A DNA stretch of 46,429 bases from Planctomycetaceae bacterium (GTDB taxonomy: Bacteria; Planctomycetota; Planctomycetia; Pirellulales; Pirellulaceae), in NCBI GenBank assembly GCA_002724245.1, contig PBOG01000205.1, forward strand, positions 1 through 46,429, read 5' to 3'. The notes beneath the pieces were generated by a model that was not told where the DNA came from, did not search any database, and saw only the letters and a list, made by a program, of their open reading frames with translations. Made by a program: the position numbers and the translations under genes. Shown piece after piece: positions 25,898-35,338 of this stretch. Position 1 is the first letter of the stretch. Every line of letters starts with the position of its first letter.

Positions 25898-27888
25898 GGA
25901 CAGGCTCCTTTGGGTAGCTGGCGTTGAATAATCTCATTCAACTTTTGTTGGGCTTCCTGGTCTGCCCCTGTGATTGATTCCAGTACCCCTCGTTCGTCAG
26001 AAATAGTCAGGATCACAGACTCACCCACAAACCGTTTGCCAGGCTGCTTGCCCCGGAAATCGACAATTTCGAGAGTCAGTTTGAGTAGATCACCTGGGGT
26101 GAGGTCGAATGGTGCCAGGTCGAGTGGCCAGCGGCCGGTGAGTGGCAATGCGGCTGCCAGGACCGGCGTCTGCGTCAGCAGAGCGAAGGCTTGACGCTCT
26201 AATGGCCGGTCGGCAGATGCGGGGGCTGCAGGGTTGGTGGAAAGACTTGTATTGGGTGACTCGAGTTGGGTTGGCATTGTGCGCTGGATGTCAACGAGCA
26301 GACGGATTGAGTGGATACCGAAGTCATCGGCAGCCTGATATGCGACAACTGGCCGCGCATTGGGGAGGACCGTTTGATGAATGACCGCCGCCGTACCGGC
26401 AGGCAAACGGTCGGTACGCAGTTGAATGCGACCGCGCAGTGTCTTTGGCATTTGTAACCCATCGGTATCCTCGACTTGGATTTCGTACCGGCAGGGAGAG
26501 GTGACTCGATGTAATGGGGTTCCCGCATCAGGTAGTTCCCAGCGTCGCTGCTGAGAGTCAGCAGATCGCAAGTCGATGCGCTGCGAGCTGGCTCCCCGGT
26601 GGAGCGTGAGCCAGGCCGAGGTGAGTGTTTTCTGGTTATTGCAGGTTACCTGGAAATTCAAGCGTGATCCTGCCAGTACCGCCAGGTCGCGCGCCGTCGC
26701 GTCTTTATCCGTCTGGGATTCTGAACGCGCGTAAGTGGGTGGCGTGACGTGGATTTCAAGTTCAACGGAGGGCAGGGGAAGTAGCTGTAATGCCGAGGGA
26801 GCAGTCCAATCGTCACCTAAATAAACGGTATACGATCCTCCACTCATGAGTCGATCTACGTGGCCAACGTAGGCGGCGGAGTCATTGGTATGGTGTGGCC
26901 AGTTATCTAGAGTCGCTTCCAGTGATCGAGCGAGACTTTCTGGTAAACGTCGCTGAGCGTCGTGTTGTTGGAGTTGCTGGGCGACGTCCGGAGCGTCCAG
27001 CCAGAGTAGATTCACCAGGGACTCTTTCCAGTCGTTTTCGGCCAGATGGGTTTGATTCATCCCCTCCTTTTCAAGTAACGCGAGTCCTGCTTCCAGCGAC
27101 CGCTGTCTGTCTGTACGCGAGACATGCGAGAGTGTGATCCGTTGTTCCGGGAAATCCGGGTGGTGAATTTGAACGCGTCCATGTTGCGGTAGTCTACCGT
27201 TACCCAGGATTGCAAAGCGTATCTTGGCTTCGCTGGCAACCGATATTGGAGACGGGGTAAGGCCCTTGGTAGTCGCCCTGGAATAAACTTGCGTGTTGTT
27301 GATTCTGATTTGCTGGATGCGCGTAGCTGACGGGTACCGTGTTTCGAACAGGAGTAACCGCTGTCCAAAAGTTCGGACATGACCCGGCCAGCCAGTCGTT
27401 GCTCCGAGTGCCAGAGTCAGGATTAAAGTCAGCACCCCGATCTGCTTCCAGATGGCTCGGTCGCTGTTGCCGTTGAACCAGTGGATCTGGTCCTGCTGCT
27501 CGAGCATGTTACGAATCACGAGTTGCCGAAGTTGTGCAGAACCGGAGTCCCGCTGGAAAGTTGATTCGAATTGCAAAGCGGCAATCAGATCATTGTCTAA
27601 TTGGTTCGCATTTTCTACACCCAGGGCAACCTGTAAATGCGATTCGCGGCGCACGAACCACCGTCGCGACCATTTCACAACAACCCACGACTCCAAGAGT
27701 ACTACGAGTACGATCATGATGAAGCGTTGTGGTCGGCTGAGATGAAAATACAAGTCTAGGGCAAACAACGCCCAGAGAGCGACCATTGCGCTGACCAGAA
27801 TACTGGCGGTCCCCGCGATCCAGCAGGCGGTGCGACGGAGACGCCGCAAGAGCGTCAGTTTCGCGTGAAGTGGGGCCAGGTGTGTCAT
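25894..27888 (-). CDS. DUF4175-like membrane protein
   Basis: 664 residues. The N-terminus has two membrane segments ('ILVSAMVALWALFALDLYF', 'FIMIVLVVLLESWVVV'), then a soluble stretch 'HLQVALGVENANQLDNDLI', a third segment ('IGVLTLILTLALGATTGW') and a large extracytoplasmic part with beta-rich repeats such as 'LEIHVTPPTYA', 'GSRLNFQVTCNN' and 'ADDFGIHSIRLLVDI'. This layout and the 'VTPPTY' and 'DDFGI' motifs recall DUF4175-type proteins; the assignment is by eye. Start ATG at 27888. The stop overlaps the start of the coiled-coil gene by four bases. It lies 117 bp after the VWA gene. The biochemical role is unknown; probably it anchors or presents the coiled-coil partner. Confidence 0.8.
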   Translation of the reverse strand: MTHLAPLHAKLTLLRRLRRTACWIAGTASILVSAMVALWALFALDLYFHLSRPQRFIMIVLVVLLESWVVVKWSRRWFVRRESHLQVALGVENANQLDNDLIAALQFESTFQRDSGSAQLRQLVIRNMLEQQDQIHWFNGNSDRAIWKQIGVLTLILTLALGATTGWPGHVRTFGQRLLLFETRYPSATRIQQIRINNTQVYSRATTKGLTPSPISVASEAKIRFAILGNGRLPQHGRVQIHHPDFPEQRITLSHVSRTDRQRSLEAGLALLEKEGMNQTHLAENDWKESLVNLLWLDAPDVAQQLQQHDAQRRLPESLARSLEATLDNWPHHTNDSAAYVGHVDRLMSGGSYTVYLGDDWTAPSALQLLPLPSVELEIHVTPPTYARSESQTDKDATARDLAVLAGSRLNFQVTCNNQKTLTSAWLTLHRGASSQRIDLRSADSQQRRWELPDAGTPLHRVTSPCRYEIQVEDTDGLQMPKTLRGRIQLRTDRLPAGTAAVIHQTVLPNARPVVAYQAADDFGIHSIRLLVDIQRTMPTQLESPNTSLSTNPAAPASADRPLERQAFALLTQTPVLAAALPLTGRWPLDLAPFDLTPGDLLKLTLEIVDFRGKQPGKRFVGESVILTISDERGVLESITGADQEAQQKLNEIIQRQLPKGACP

Positions 27889-28005
27889 GCCACCGATTGT
27901 TGATGTGATAGTGCGCGTGGAGCAACGAGAAGGTGTGAGGGGAAAGGCGACGTGGCTTGTGTGCAGGGTGCCGGGCGAAGGATCAAGGCCTGCTGCCTTG
28001 CAATG

Positions 28006-30441
28006 TCAGGTAAATCGAAGCAATTTGCGAGTCAGCCATTCACCCAACATAAGCGATACCACACTGAGGAACCACACCGGCGTGGTCCACAGTAGACGCT
28101 GATGTGAGGCGGATACCTGGCGAGGTTTCAGGGCCATGTCAGGGACAATCATTGCCGATTGATCCAGTGTGTACGACCGGCCTCCAGTTTGTTGCGCAAG
28201 CTCTTCTTGAAGACGGACATCCCGGACAGTGCCCCGGCGTTCTGCGGAAGTTTGTAGTACCTCAAAACTCAGTTCGATTTGTTCGGACGTGATTGGGTCT
28301 TGAAGTCGAAGTTCATGTTTACCTTGCAGGAAGACCGGGAATTGAGTTTCGAACAGACCCGGACGTATCATAGCCAGCGCGATCTGGCGGCCTGCAGGCT
28401 GACCACTAGTAGTGGGTGGTACCAACTCCGCTTTCAGTAACGTGTCCTCATCGAGTGGTTCGTAATTTTGGTCATAGGCTTGCACTGACAACGTCACCGA
28501 GTCGCCCATCGTATAACGATGTTGTGGCGTGTCGAGTTTGGCGACAAACCGTTTGCGAGCTCCCAATGCGTGGCTGATTCCGAGTCTGTCGATTAAAGCC
28601 CCCCAGAAACTTCTGTAATGGCGTTCTCCTTGCTGTCGCCGTAGACGCCAGGTTTCGTTGAAACCCAGATAGACCACCTCTCCTGCGCCGTACCGACGAA
28701 TCGCGATGAGTGGTTGTTTGTCTTCACCGTTGGCGCATCGATCGGTAGGGTGTTCCGCCAGGACGTCGGCCAGGGAGTGAATTCCCTGGACCGGTTGGTA
28801 CCAGGGTAATTGGCCGAGGCTGTTCCAGGATTTGCGTGTTTTTGTCTCGTTCTCTCCCAGCTGCATAAAAGGGTAACGGCCGCCGCGCGTGGCTGCGGTG
28901 AGTTGGAGCTCAAACGGTTGATCGATCCGCTGCAGGTTGGGGTCGATGTTGACGGGAAGCAGTTCTTCCAGGGCGCTGCCGGCGAGCTCTTGTGGGCCGA
29001 ATCGTGGACCTGCAATCACGACCAGTCCGCCACCCAGGTTGCCAACAAACTCGCGGACCATAGCAGCAAAACGGGGACTGAGCATTTCACCGGGGACGTC
29101 ATCCAGGAACAACACGTCATTCGCGAAAAAAGCCCCGCGCTGTGGAGTCAGAGTCTGCAGGAATAAAGGATTAGATCCGCGCACCAGGGGATCGGACGAT
29201 GCGAGATAAGTGCGGAAGCCTCGTAATCCGACTGCCTTGTCACGGTGAAACACCTCTTTGACAAAACGCCATTCCCAGGTGGGCTCGTGAGCCACGTACA
29301 TCAGTCTCACGAAGTCATCGATAATATTGGCCCGACGCATTGCCTGGTTATTGTCAGTCAGAACCTCTCCCGCGAGCGGCTCGACGGACAGATCGAATAC
29401 AAATTCTCCTGCCTGCTGTGGGAGCCAGGGAAACTCTGCCATCGTGGTGTCAGAGTTCAGAATCAGTTCGCGTTCAGCCACAATGTCGGTTTGTTCTTCA
29501 GCAGTGCGTGACGTTTGTGGTCGAGCGGTGAGACGCAGCCGGGCGGTTTGGCCGGAAAGCCCGTTTTGGCGCAGTGAGGCACGCAACATCGTCTGTTCAC
29601 CGCGGCGTATTTTTGGCTCCATTTGCAGGCTTACTGCCAGGTCAACGGCGGCCGGCTCCCCGACGCCAACCGTATAGACTGGAATGCCCAGCCTGGCTGC
29701 CGGTGACCGTTGTGTGGGAGACCCCGCGGACAACGGTAGGGCACCTGCATTGTGGCCAAAATCGCTTACTACGATCAACGCATCGAGCTCACCGGAGCCG
29801 AGTTGACGAGTGACATCATTGAGCGCTGCACCGAGAGCGGTAACCTGGCCGCTGGCCGAAAGCTGTTTTGCGATAAACGTGGGGTCGAAATCCGTCTGGC
29901 CGTCAGCTTGCAGGCGTAGCTTCCGTAGGCTGCTGGTGGAGTTCCCGGTGAACTGAAAGATCTCGACGCGTGTTTCTTGCCGTTGCAGCTGCCAAAGGAA
30001 GTTGTTGCGGTCTTCAACGAGCGTGCCGCGGACCGTATCGAGGCGGGTGGCGGTAGTTGCCGCCGAAGGTGTCGCAGATGGAGCGGCACAATCAGCGATG
30101 TCCATGCTGGCGGTTCCATCAAACAGCACGTAAACCAGCGGAGAACGAAGTTGGGCAGTGGTTATCGTAAGGACCGGTTCTGCCAGCGTCAGCACGAGCA
30201 GCGACAACAGCAGGCCACGGCAGATACCAAGCAGCACACGTACGGTCCGTGTGCCGGCGGGTTGCCATTTCAGGTAAAAAGTAATGCCTCCGGCGCAGGC
30301 CAGCGCCAGTCCGAGAATTGCCCAGAAAACGTATCCCGATCCCTGAGCCCAGTCTGCCGAAAGTGTAATTGCGGCGTGATTGATCGAGGAGAAGTCTTCG
30401 AGCCCCAGAAGCCAGGCAAGCGAATTCCGCATAGGTGCCAT
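28006..30441 (-). CDS. Membrane VWA-like protein with amidotransferase-like domain
   Basis: 811 residues. Two N-terminal spans ('YVFWAILGLALACAGGITFY' and 'LLGICRGLLLSLLVLTL') flank a short loop. A von Willebrand A-like domain follows: 'YVLFDGTASMDIAD' has the metal site as Asp108-Gly-Thr-Ala-Ser112, with Thr where the usual DxSxS has Ser, and 'DALIVVSDFGHNAGALP' is the later acidic strand. A class-I amidotransferase-like fold comes next ('LFLDDVPGEMLSPRF', 'GGGLVVIAGPRFGPQEL'), then beta domains ('YTMGDSVTLSVQAYDQNYEPL') and a C-terminal span ('TTPVWFLSVVSLMLGEWL'). This resembles the large membrane members of MoxR/Bat-type gene sets, but no MoxR or DUF58 gene is adjacent. It starts 30 bp after the DUF1501 gene. 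Confidence 0.85.
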   Translation of the reverse strand: MAPMRNSLAWLLGLEDFSSINHAAITLSADWAQGSGYVFWAILGLALACAGGITFYLKWQPAGTRTVRVLLGICRGLLLSLLVLTLAEPVLTITTAQLRSPLVYVLFDGTASMDIADCAAPSATPSAATTATRLDTVRGTLVEDRNNFLWQLQRQETRVEIFQFTGNSTSSLRKLRLQADGQTDFDPTFIAKQLSASGQVTALGAALNDVTRQLGSGELDALIVVSDFGHNAGALPLSAGSPTQRSPAARLGIPVYTVGVGEPAAVDLAVSLQMEPKIRRGEQTMLRASLRQNGLSGQTARLRLTARPQTSRTAEEQTDIVAERELILNSDTTMAEFPWLPQQAGEFVFDLSVEPLAGEVLTDNNQAMRRANIIDDFVRLMYVAHEPTWEWRFVKEVFHRDKAVGLRGFRTYLASSDPLVRGSNPLFLQTLTPQRGAFFANDVLFLDDVPGEMLSPRFAAMVREFVGNLGGGLVVIAGPRFGPQELAGSALEELLPVNIDPNLQRIDQPFELQLTAATRGGRYPFMQLGENETKTRKSWNSLGQLPWYQPVQGIHSLADVLAEHPTDRCANGEDKQPLIAIRRYGAGEVVYLGFNETWRLRRQQGERHYRSFWGALIDRLGISHALGARKRFVAKLDTPQHRYTMGDSVTLSVQAYDQNYEPLDEDTLLKAELVPPTTSGQPAGRQIALAMIRPGLFETQFPVFLQGKHELRLQDPITSEQIELSFEVLQTSAERRGTVRDVRLQEELAQQTGGRSYTLDQSAMIVPDMALKPRQVSASHQRLLWTTPVWFLSVVSLMLGEWLTRKLLRFT

Positions 30442-30471
30442 TACGATCGTGGACGGAGTGTCGGCTGCACG

Positions 30472-31923
30472 CTAACCGTGCTGGAGTATCTTGTGGACGA
30501 CTCTGGCTTCGCGCTGGTTGGTGAGGGTTTGTTTTTGGCCGTTGTGATGGAACACGAGTTGTTTATGGTCGATGCCAAATAGATGAAGTAGAGTGGCCTG
30601 GTAGTCGTTCGGCGTGACGCGGTCGACTGCCGCCCGGTGACCGACTTCGTCAGTTTCACCGTAAGTCATTCCTGCTTGAATGCCACCACCGGCGAGCCAG
30701 GTACTGAATCCCTGCCCATTGTGGTCCCGGCCACCACTGTCGGCATTCCCTTCGGTGACGGGCAAACGGCCGATTTCGCCACCCCAATGCACGATCGTGG
30801 TTTCGAGCAGGCCACGTTGCTTGAGGTCTTTGACGAGGGCAGCGGCCGGTTTGTCAGTGCGTTTGCAGGCTGCTGGCAGTGAGTTCTTGAGATTGCTGTG
30901 GTTGTCCCAGGGTTGGCCGTTGAGGAAAAGTTGTACGAATCGGACGCCGCGTTCAACCATCCGCCGAGCGATCAGACAACGCGTCCCGTACTCGCGCGTG
31001 GCGTTGTCATCGAGACCGTAAAGTGTGTGGGTCGCGGCGCTCTCCCGGGAGATGTCGAGCGCTTCTTTGGCAGCAGTCTGCATCCGAGCTGCCAGTTCAT
31101 AGCTGGCGATTCTTGCCTCCAGGTCGCGTTCTCCTGGATGTCCTGTGAGATGGCGTTGGTTTAACGCGTTGAGGAACTGAAGATTGTGATCCTGTACATT
31201 TCCCCGTAGGTGCAGGGGGGCATCGAGGTTCAAGATTCGTGGCTCTTTGGGACGCAAAACAGTCCCTTGGAATAGCGTCGGCATCCACCCATTGGACCAG
31301 TTGTGGGTACTGTCGACGGGATGCCCGCCAGGATCGGTCATCACAATGTAGGCGGGCAGATTGTCCGTTTCTGAGCCGAGACCATACAACAACCAGGAGC
31401 CAACCGTGGGACGCCCTGTGATGCCTGGTATGCCGGAGTGCATGTAGCGGATGGAAACCTCGTGGCCGTTGTATCCGGTATGCATCGAACGAATCAGGCA
31501 GATGTCATCGACAATGCCGGCGATGTTGGGCAGCAATTCTGAAATTTCCGTACCGCATTGCCCATGCTTCTTGAATTTCCAGCGACTACCAAGTAATCGC
31601 TTGCTGGCGCGTTTGATGAAACTGTATTGGACATCGCCTTCGTACGTGGAGCCGGCCAATCGATTTAATTCTGGCTTCGGGTCGGTCAGTTCCATGTGCG
31701 CCGGACCGCCGTGCATGAAAAGCGAGATCATGGCTTTCGCACGGGGTGCAAAATGCGGCTGCTTGGGAATCAGGTTGAAGGTCTGCTGTCCGCGCGGAAT
31801 GTTAGTCGGTGTTGCCAGTAAACGGTCTTCCCGCAGCAGTGTTGCCAGGGCAACACTACCCATTCCAAGTGCGTTCTGAGCCAGAAATTGGCGACGGCAT
31901 TGAACAGTTGGCGGCTGGTTCAT
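30472..31923 (-). CDS. DUF1501 family secreted protein
   Basis: 483 residues. The N-terminus 'CRRQFLAQNALGMGSVAL' has a twin-arginine-like RRxFL motif followed by a hydrophobic stretch, so Tat export is likely. DUF1501 proteins belong to the alkaline-phosphatase/sulfatase-like fold and are abundant in planctomycetes, where they are almost always encoded beside a cytochrome/DUF1553 gene, as here. Typical stretches are 'ISLFMHGGPAHMELTDPKPE', 'HEVSIRYMHSGIPG', 'GRPTVGSWLLYGLG' and the C-terminal 'GGRDHNGQGFSTWLAGGG'. The biochemical activity of the family is not established. It lies 60 bp after the PSD1 gene and 30 bp before the VWA gene, so transcription of all three together is likely. Confidence 0.95.
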   Translation of the reverse strand: MNQPPTVQCRRQFLAQNALGMGSVALATLLREDRLLATPTNIPRGQQTFNLIPKQPHFAPRAKAMISLFMHGGPAHMELTDPKPELNRLAGSTYEGDVQYSFIKRASKRLLGSRWKFKKHGQCGTEISELLPNIAGIVDDICLIRSMHTGYNGHEVSIRYMHSGIPGITGRPTVGSWLLYGLGSETDNLPAYIVMTDPGGHPVDSTHNWSNGWMPTLFQGTVLRPKEPRILNLDAPLHLRGNVQDHNLQFLNALNQRHLTGHPGERDLEARIASYELAARMQTAAKEALDISRESAATHTLYGLDDNATREYGTRCLIARRMVERGVRFVQLFLNGQPWDNHSNLKNSLPAACKRTDKPAAALVKDLKQRGLLETTIVHWGGEIGRLPVTEGNADSGGRDHNGQGFSTWLAGGGIQAGMTYGETDEVGHRAAVDRVTPNDYQATLLHLFGIDHKQLVFHHNGQKQTLTNQREARVVHKILQHG

Positions 31924-31983
31924 GGAGACTTCTTTAAAGAAACGTGGTTGTGTATTACAGGTACGAAAGCAGTGTTCGCAGAC

Positions 31984-34900
31984 TTAGTCGGAATAAAGGA
32001 ACTCATTAGAACTGATCAGGGCCTGGCAGTAATTCGTCATGGCCTGGCGTGGCGGATTCTCGTGGGCCTGTGCCATCAACAGTGTCAGTTGCGTTTGCAG
32101 ATACTCGGCCGACAGCAGAACTTCCTGACGATGAGGGAGGCGGCCATAGGCCTGTTTCCAGGCATAGACAGCCTGCTCCAGAAGAGGTACTTGCACATGA
32201 ATGGCTTTTACAGGGGCCTCGCCTTTGAAATCTCTTTCGGAATTCCAGCTGATGCGCGTGCTGCTCTTGGCTTCCACCAGGTCGACATTGTAGATCAGCC
32301 GGAACGAGTCGTAAGAATGCCCCGCTCTTTCCGACACGATCATATCGATCGTATCACCCGGCTCAACCTGGAAGGTGGTCTCGAATGGGACCTCGCGATT
32401 ATGTACGTCCCAAGCTCCTTGGATGCCGTGGCGACTGCTGTACAGGGTGGCGTGGATACCGTCTCCCTGGGCAGCTCCGTGCGCGACCGTACCCTTGATG
32501 GTGACAGCGCCTGAGCGTGGCGCGATCCAACGACGGATCGCACACGAATCGGGGCCATTGGGGTGTCCACCGGTGGCACTTAACTGGGAGTACCCGAGTG
32601 GGTTTTCGGGTACTTTTTCGCCACCCTTCCAGAGTTTTTGCTTCTTGTCGAAATAGGGGTACGGCGTGAATTTGACGGCGGCAGACTGGTTCTCGTCGCC
32701 GCTCGTGAGGGTGCCGTAACCGTAACGCCAAGGATCTTGAGTGTTTGCGTACGCAGTGGAATCAAAGGGCACGCTGAGTCCGTGAAGTGATTCGGACTCG
32801 ACCGTTCCGCCGGCCTCAAGATTTACGCGGTCAGCGAATGCTCCCGCGTAAGCCAGTACCGTATCGCTGTTCATCAGCATCAATGATTGGCTGGCAACCG
32901 TAGAACGTTCTCGTTTGTTACAATTGACCGTCATTACTGGTGCGTCGAATACTTGCAGTAATGCTGCGGGTTGTGTCCTGCGGGCCTGAATATAGACACT
33001 GCGCCGATTCGAACCAGCGACAACCGTCTGTCCCGAAGTGTCCGTCTTGACACCATCAGGGGCGCCGTGCATCCGTTTGTCTATTTTTCCGGTGACACTC
33101 AAAATGCGATCGCGGATGATTTCAGCGTCTAGGCGGCGGACCGTTTTGTGCCAGTAATATTCGTTCCCGGAGTCGACGCGATCGGACTGCGGGTTGCGCA
33201 CAGAAGCCTGGCGATAGGCGGTTGAGTTCATCATCAGGCGGTGGAGTTGCTTCAGACTCCAGCGTTGTTGCATGAAGAAGCGTGCCATCCAGTCGAGCAG
33301 CTGGGGATGGGTTGGAAGTGTGCCGAGCTTACCGAATTCACCCGGCGTGCTGACAATGCCACGGCCAAAGTGGTGCATCCACACGCGGTTGACGAGCACC
33401 CTTGCCACCAGGGGGTGTTGTCCGTTGGTAAGCCACCTGGCGTACACCAGCCTGCGACCTGAGAACGGTGTGTCATCACTATTGTCCTCAATCGCCAACC
33501 GTTGGCCTTCTGGAGCCGTAACCGTTAGGCCTCCCGGTTTAACTTCGTGTTGCGGTTGACGGTGGTCGCCCCGATAGAAAAGGAACGTCTGTGGCGTCTT
33601 GCCTGCCGTTTCCGTGGTGGCACGCAGGAACTCTTCGACGGGAATGGCACTTCTCACTTTGGCGATATCGGCATTCAGCTTCTTGATCTGGTCCGCGTGC
33701 CCCTGGTTGTATTGGTACAGGTTTCCTCCGCTAACATTGAGATTAGGGTAGTCCTTGATCAGTTTGTTTTGTGCGGCAGTTCGTTTGTCGCCGGGGGTTT
33801 CTTTGGCTGTTTTCAGACGCGTTTTCAAGGGGTCGTCGTAGCGGTCGTATTCTTTGTTCAGAGCGATCTGAATAAACTCGTTTTGTTTCTTGTTGCGTGC
33901 CGCCTCGAGTGTCTGCGCTTCCTTGTTGATCTTGTCACGCTGGGCGACATCCTCGTCGGTGTAGAGCGAAATGCGCCGCCCGGTCGGCTGTTTCCAGTTT
34001 TTCCAGTCAAAGGCCGGTTCGAGAACAGCACGCAGGCGGTGATAGTCGTCGTGGGAAATCGGATCGTAGCGGTGGTCGTGGCAACGCGCACAGCCGACGC
34101 TTAACCCCAGTAACGAAGAACTGATAATCTTGATGGTGTCGGCGACCATCTGGTTACGTGACTCATCGTTGTTAACGCTGCCAGTGCCGTCGACAGCCAT
34201 TCTCAGGAAACCTGTTGCCGTGAGCCGACGAATGTCATCCGGAGCCATGTTCTTGAAGGGGGGGGCGATCATCTCGTCTCCCGCAAGTTGTTCCTGAATG
34301 AACTGGTCGAATGGCAAGTCTTGATTGAAGGATTGGATGACATAGTCGCGAAACTTGTACGCGTAGGGTCGCACCGGGTCATCGTTGCTGTAGCCCTCGG
34401 AGTCGGCGTAGCCGGCAACGTCGAGCCAGTGCCTGCCCCAACGTTCGCCATAGTGTGGCGAGTCGAGCACTCCGTCGAGTAATCGTCCATAGGCGTCCGA
34501 GCGTGGGTCGTTGACAAATTCGACGACTTGCTGCGGCGTTGGTGGCAGTCCAAGCAGGTCAAGGTAGACACGGTGTATTAGCGTGACACGGTTCGCGTCG
34601 GCAGCAAACTCCAAACCTTTAGGTTGTTGGCGGGCGTGTAGAAATGCGTCAATCGGATTGCGGATGCGTGTATTGTCCGGCAGCTCGGGCACCTTGACCG
34701 CTGCGATCGGTTGAAAGAACCAGTACGCACGTTCCTCGTGCGTCACGCCGAGGCCCTCGCCGAGGGTCTCGGGCTCCGGACGCGCCGTCGGCGCGCCGGC
34801 TGCGATCCACCGCTTGATGACAGCAATGTCCTCTGCTGGCATCTTGGTGTCTCCGGGGGGCATTTCACCCAGCCGAATGCGTTGCAGCAGGCGGCTTTCT

Positions 34901-35133
34901 GCTGGATTTCCGGGGACGATGGCGGGGCCGCTGTCTCCACCTTGGGCCAACAGTCGTCGCAATCGTAAATCAAGTCCTCCCTTTTTTTCCTTGGTTGCGC
35001 CGTGGCAGTCCAAGCAATGGATTTTGAGGAGCGGACGGATGTCACGTTCAAACTGGAGTTCGCCAGAGTCTGCGGCGGTCAGCAGAGCGGACCAGAGTGC
35101 GGTCAGAATCAGCGGGGCAAGGAAATTGCGCAT
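31984..35133 (-). CDS. Secreted planctomycete cytochrome c / DUF1549 / DUF1553 protein with inserted beta domain
   Basis: 1049 residues from ATG 35133, chosen because 'MRNFLAPLILTALWSALLTA' is a signal peptide (the open frame reaches 35202). A cytochrome-c-like domain has the haem motif CLDCH (Cys40, Cys43, His44) and a probable ligand in 'GEMPPGDTKMP'. DUF1549 follows ('RYWFFQPI'-type start, 'LLDSPHYGERWGRHWLD', 'CARCHDHRYDPI' with a second CxxCH), then a Lys/Glu-rich helical linker and DUF1553 ('VLVNRVWMHHFGRGIV', 'RRLDAEIIRDRILSVTG', 'QSLMLMNSD'). Between 'SDTVLAYAGAFADRV' and the end 'YLQTQLTL...SSNEFLYSD' about 190 residues of beta-rich sequence are inserted. Family members are thought to act on polymers or in electron transfer, without firm proof. 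First gene of the large minus-strand block. Confidence 0.95.
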   Translation of the reverse strand: MRNFLAPLILTALWSALLTAADSGELQFERDIRPLLKIHCLDCHGATKEKKGGLDLRLRRLLAQGGDSGPAIVPGNPAESRLLQRIRLGEMPPGDTKMPAEDIAVIKRWIAAGAPTARPEPETLGEGLGVTHEERAYWFFQPIAAVKVPELPDNTRIRNPIDAFLHARQQPKGLEFAADANRVTLIHRVYLDLLGLPPTPQQVVEFVNDPRSDAYGRLLDGVLDSPHYGERWGRHWLDVAGYADSEGYSNDDPVRPYAYKFRDYVIQSFNQDLPFDQFIQEQLAGDEMIAPPFKNMAPDDIRRLTATGFLRMAVDGTGSVNNDESRNQMVADTIKIISSSLLGLSVGCARCHDHRYDPISHDDYHRLRAVLEPAFDWKNWKQPTGRRISLYTDEDVAQRDKINKEAQTLEAARNKKQNEFIQIALNKEYDRYDDPLKTRLKTAKETPGDKRTAAQNKLIKDYPNLNVSGGNLYQYNQGHADQIKKLNADIAKVRSAIPVEEFLRATTETAGKTPQTFLFYRGDHRQPQHEVKPGGLTVTAPEGQRLAIEDNSDDTPFSGRRLVYARWLTNGQHPLVARVLVNRVWMHHFGRGIVSTPGEFGKLGTLPTHPQLLDWMARFFMQQRWSLKQLHRLMMNSTAYRQASVRNPQSDRVDSGNEYYWHKTVRRLDAEIIRDRILSVTGKIDKRMHGAPDGVKTDTSGQTVVAGSNRRSVYIQARRTQPAALLQVFDAPVMTVNCNKRERSTVASQSLMLMNSDTVLAYAGAFADRVNLEAGGTVESESLHGLSVPFDSTAYANTQDPWRYGYGTLTSGDENQSAAVKFTPYPYFDKKQKLWKGGEKVPENPLGYSQLSATGGHPNGPDSCAIRRWIAPRSGAVTIKGTVAHGAAQGDGIHATLYSSRHGIQGAWDVHNREVPFETTFQVEPGDTIDMIVSERAGHSYDSFRLIYNVDLVEAKSSTRISWNSERDFKGEAPVKAIHVQVPLLEQAVYAWKQAYGRLPHRQEVLLSAEYLQTQLTLLMAQAHENPPRQAMTNYCQALISSNEFLYSD

Positions 35134-35338
35134 AGCGTTTACTTTAGAGAGCCGGGGACGGAAAAGTCCAATTTTCTCTGAAACCCGGCGTTGCTGCAAC
35201 ATCCGTCCTGAATGAGGGCTCGCTCAACGCTGTCGTGAATGCCAGAATACAGGGGTTTGACCGCTACGGTGCGTCTCCCAGTCATGGCAATTCAGCCGCA
35301 TCGATCCCAACGAATCTTCCCCGGGGCCCCAGCGAAGT

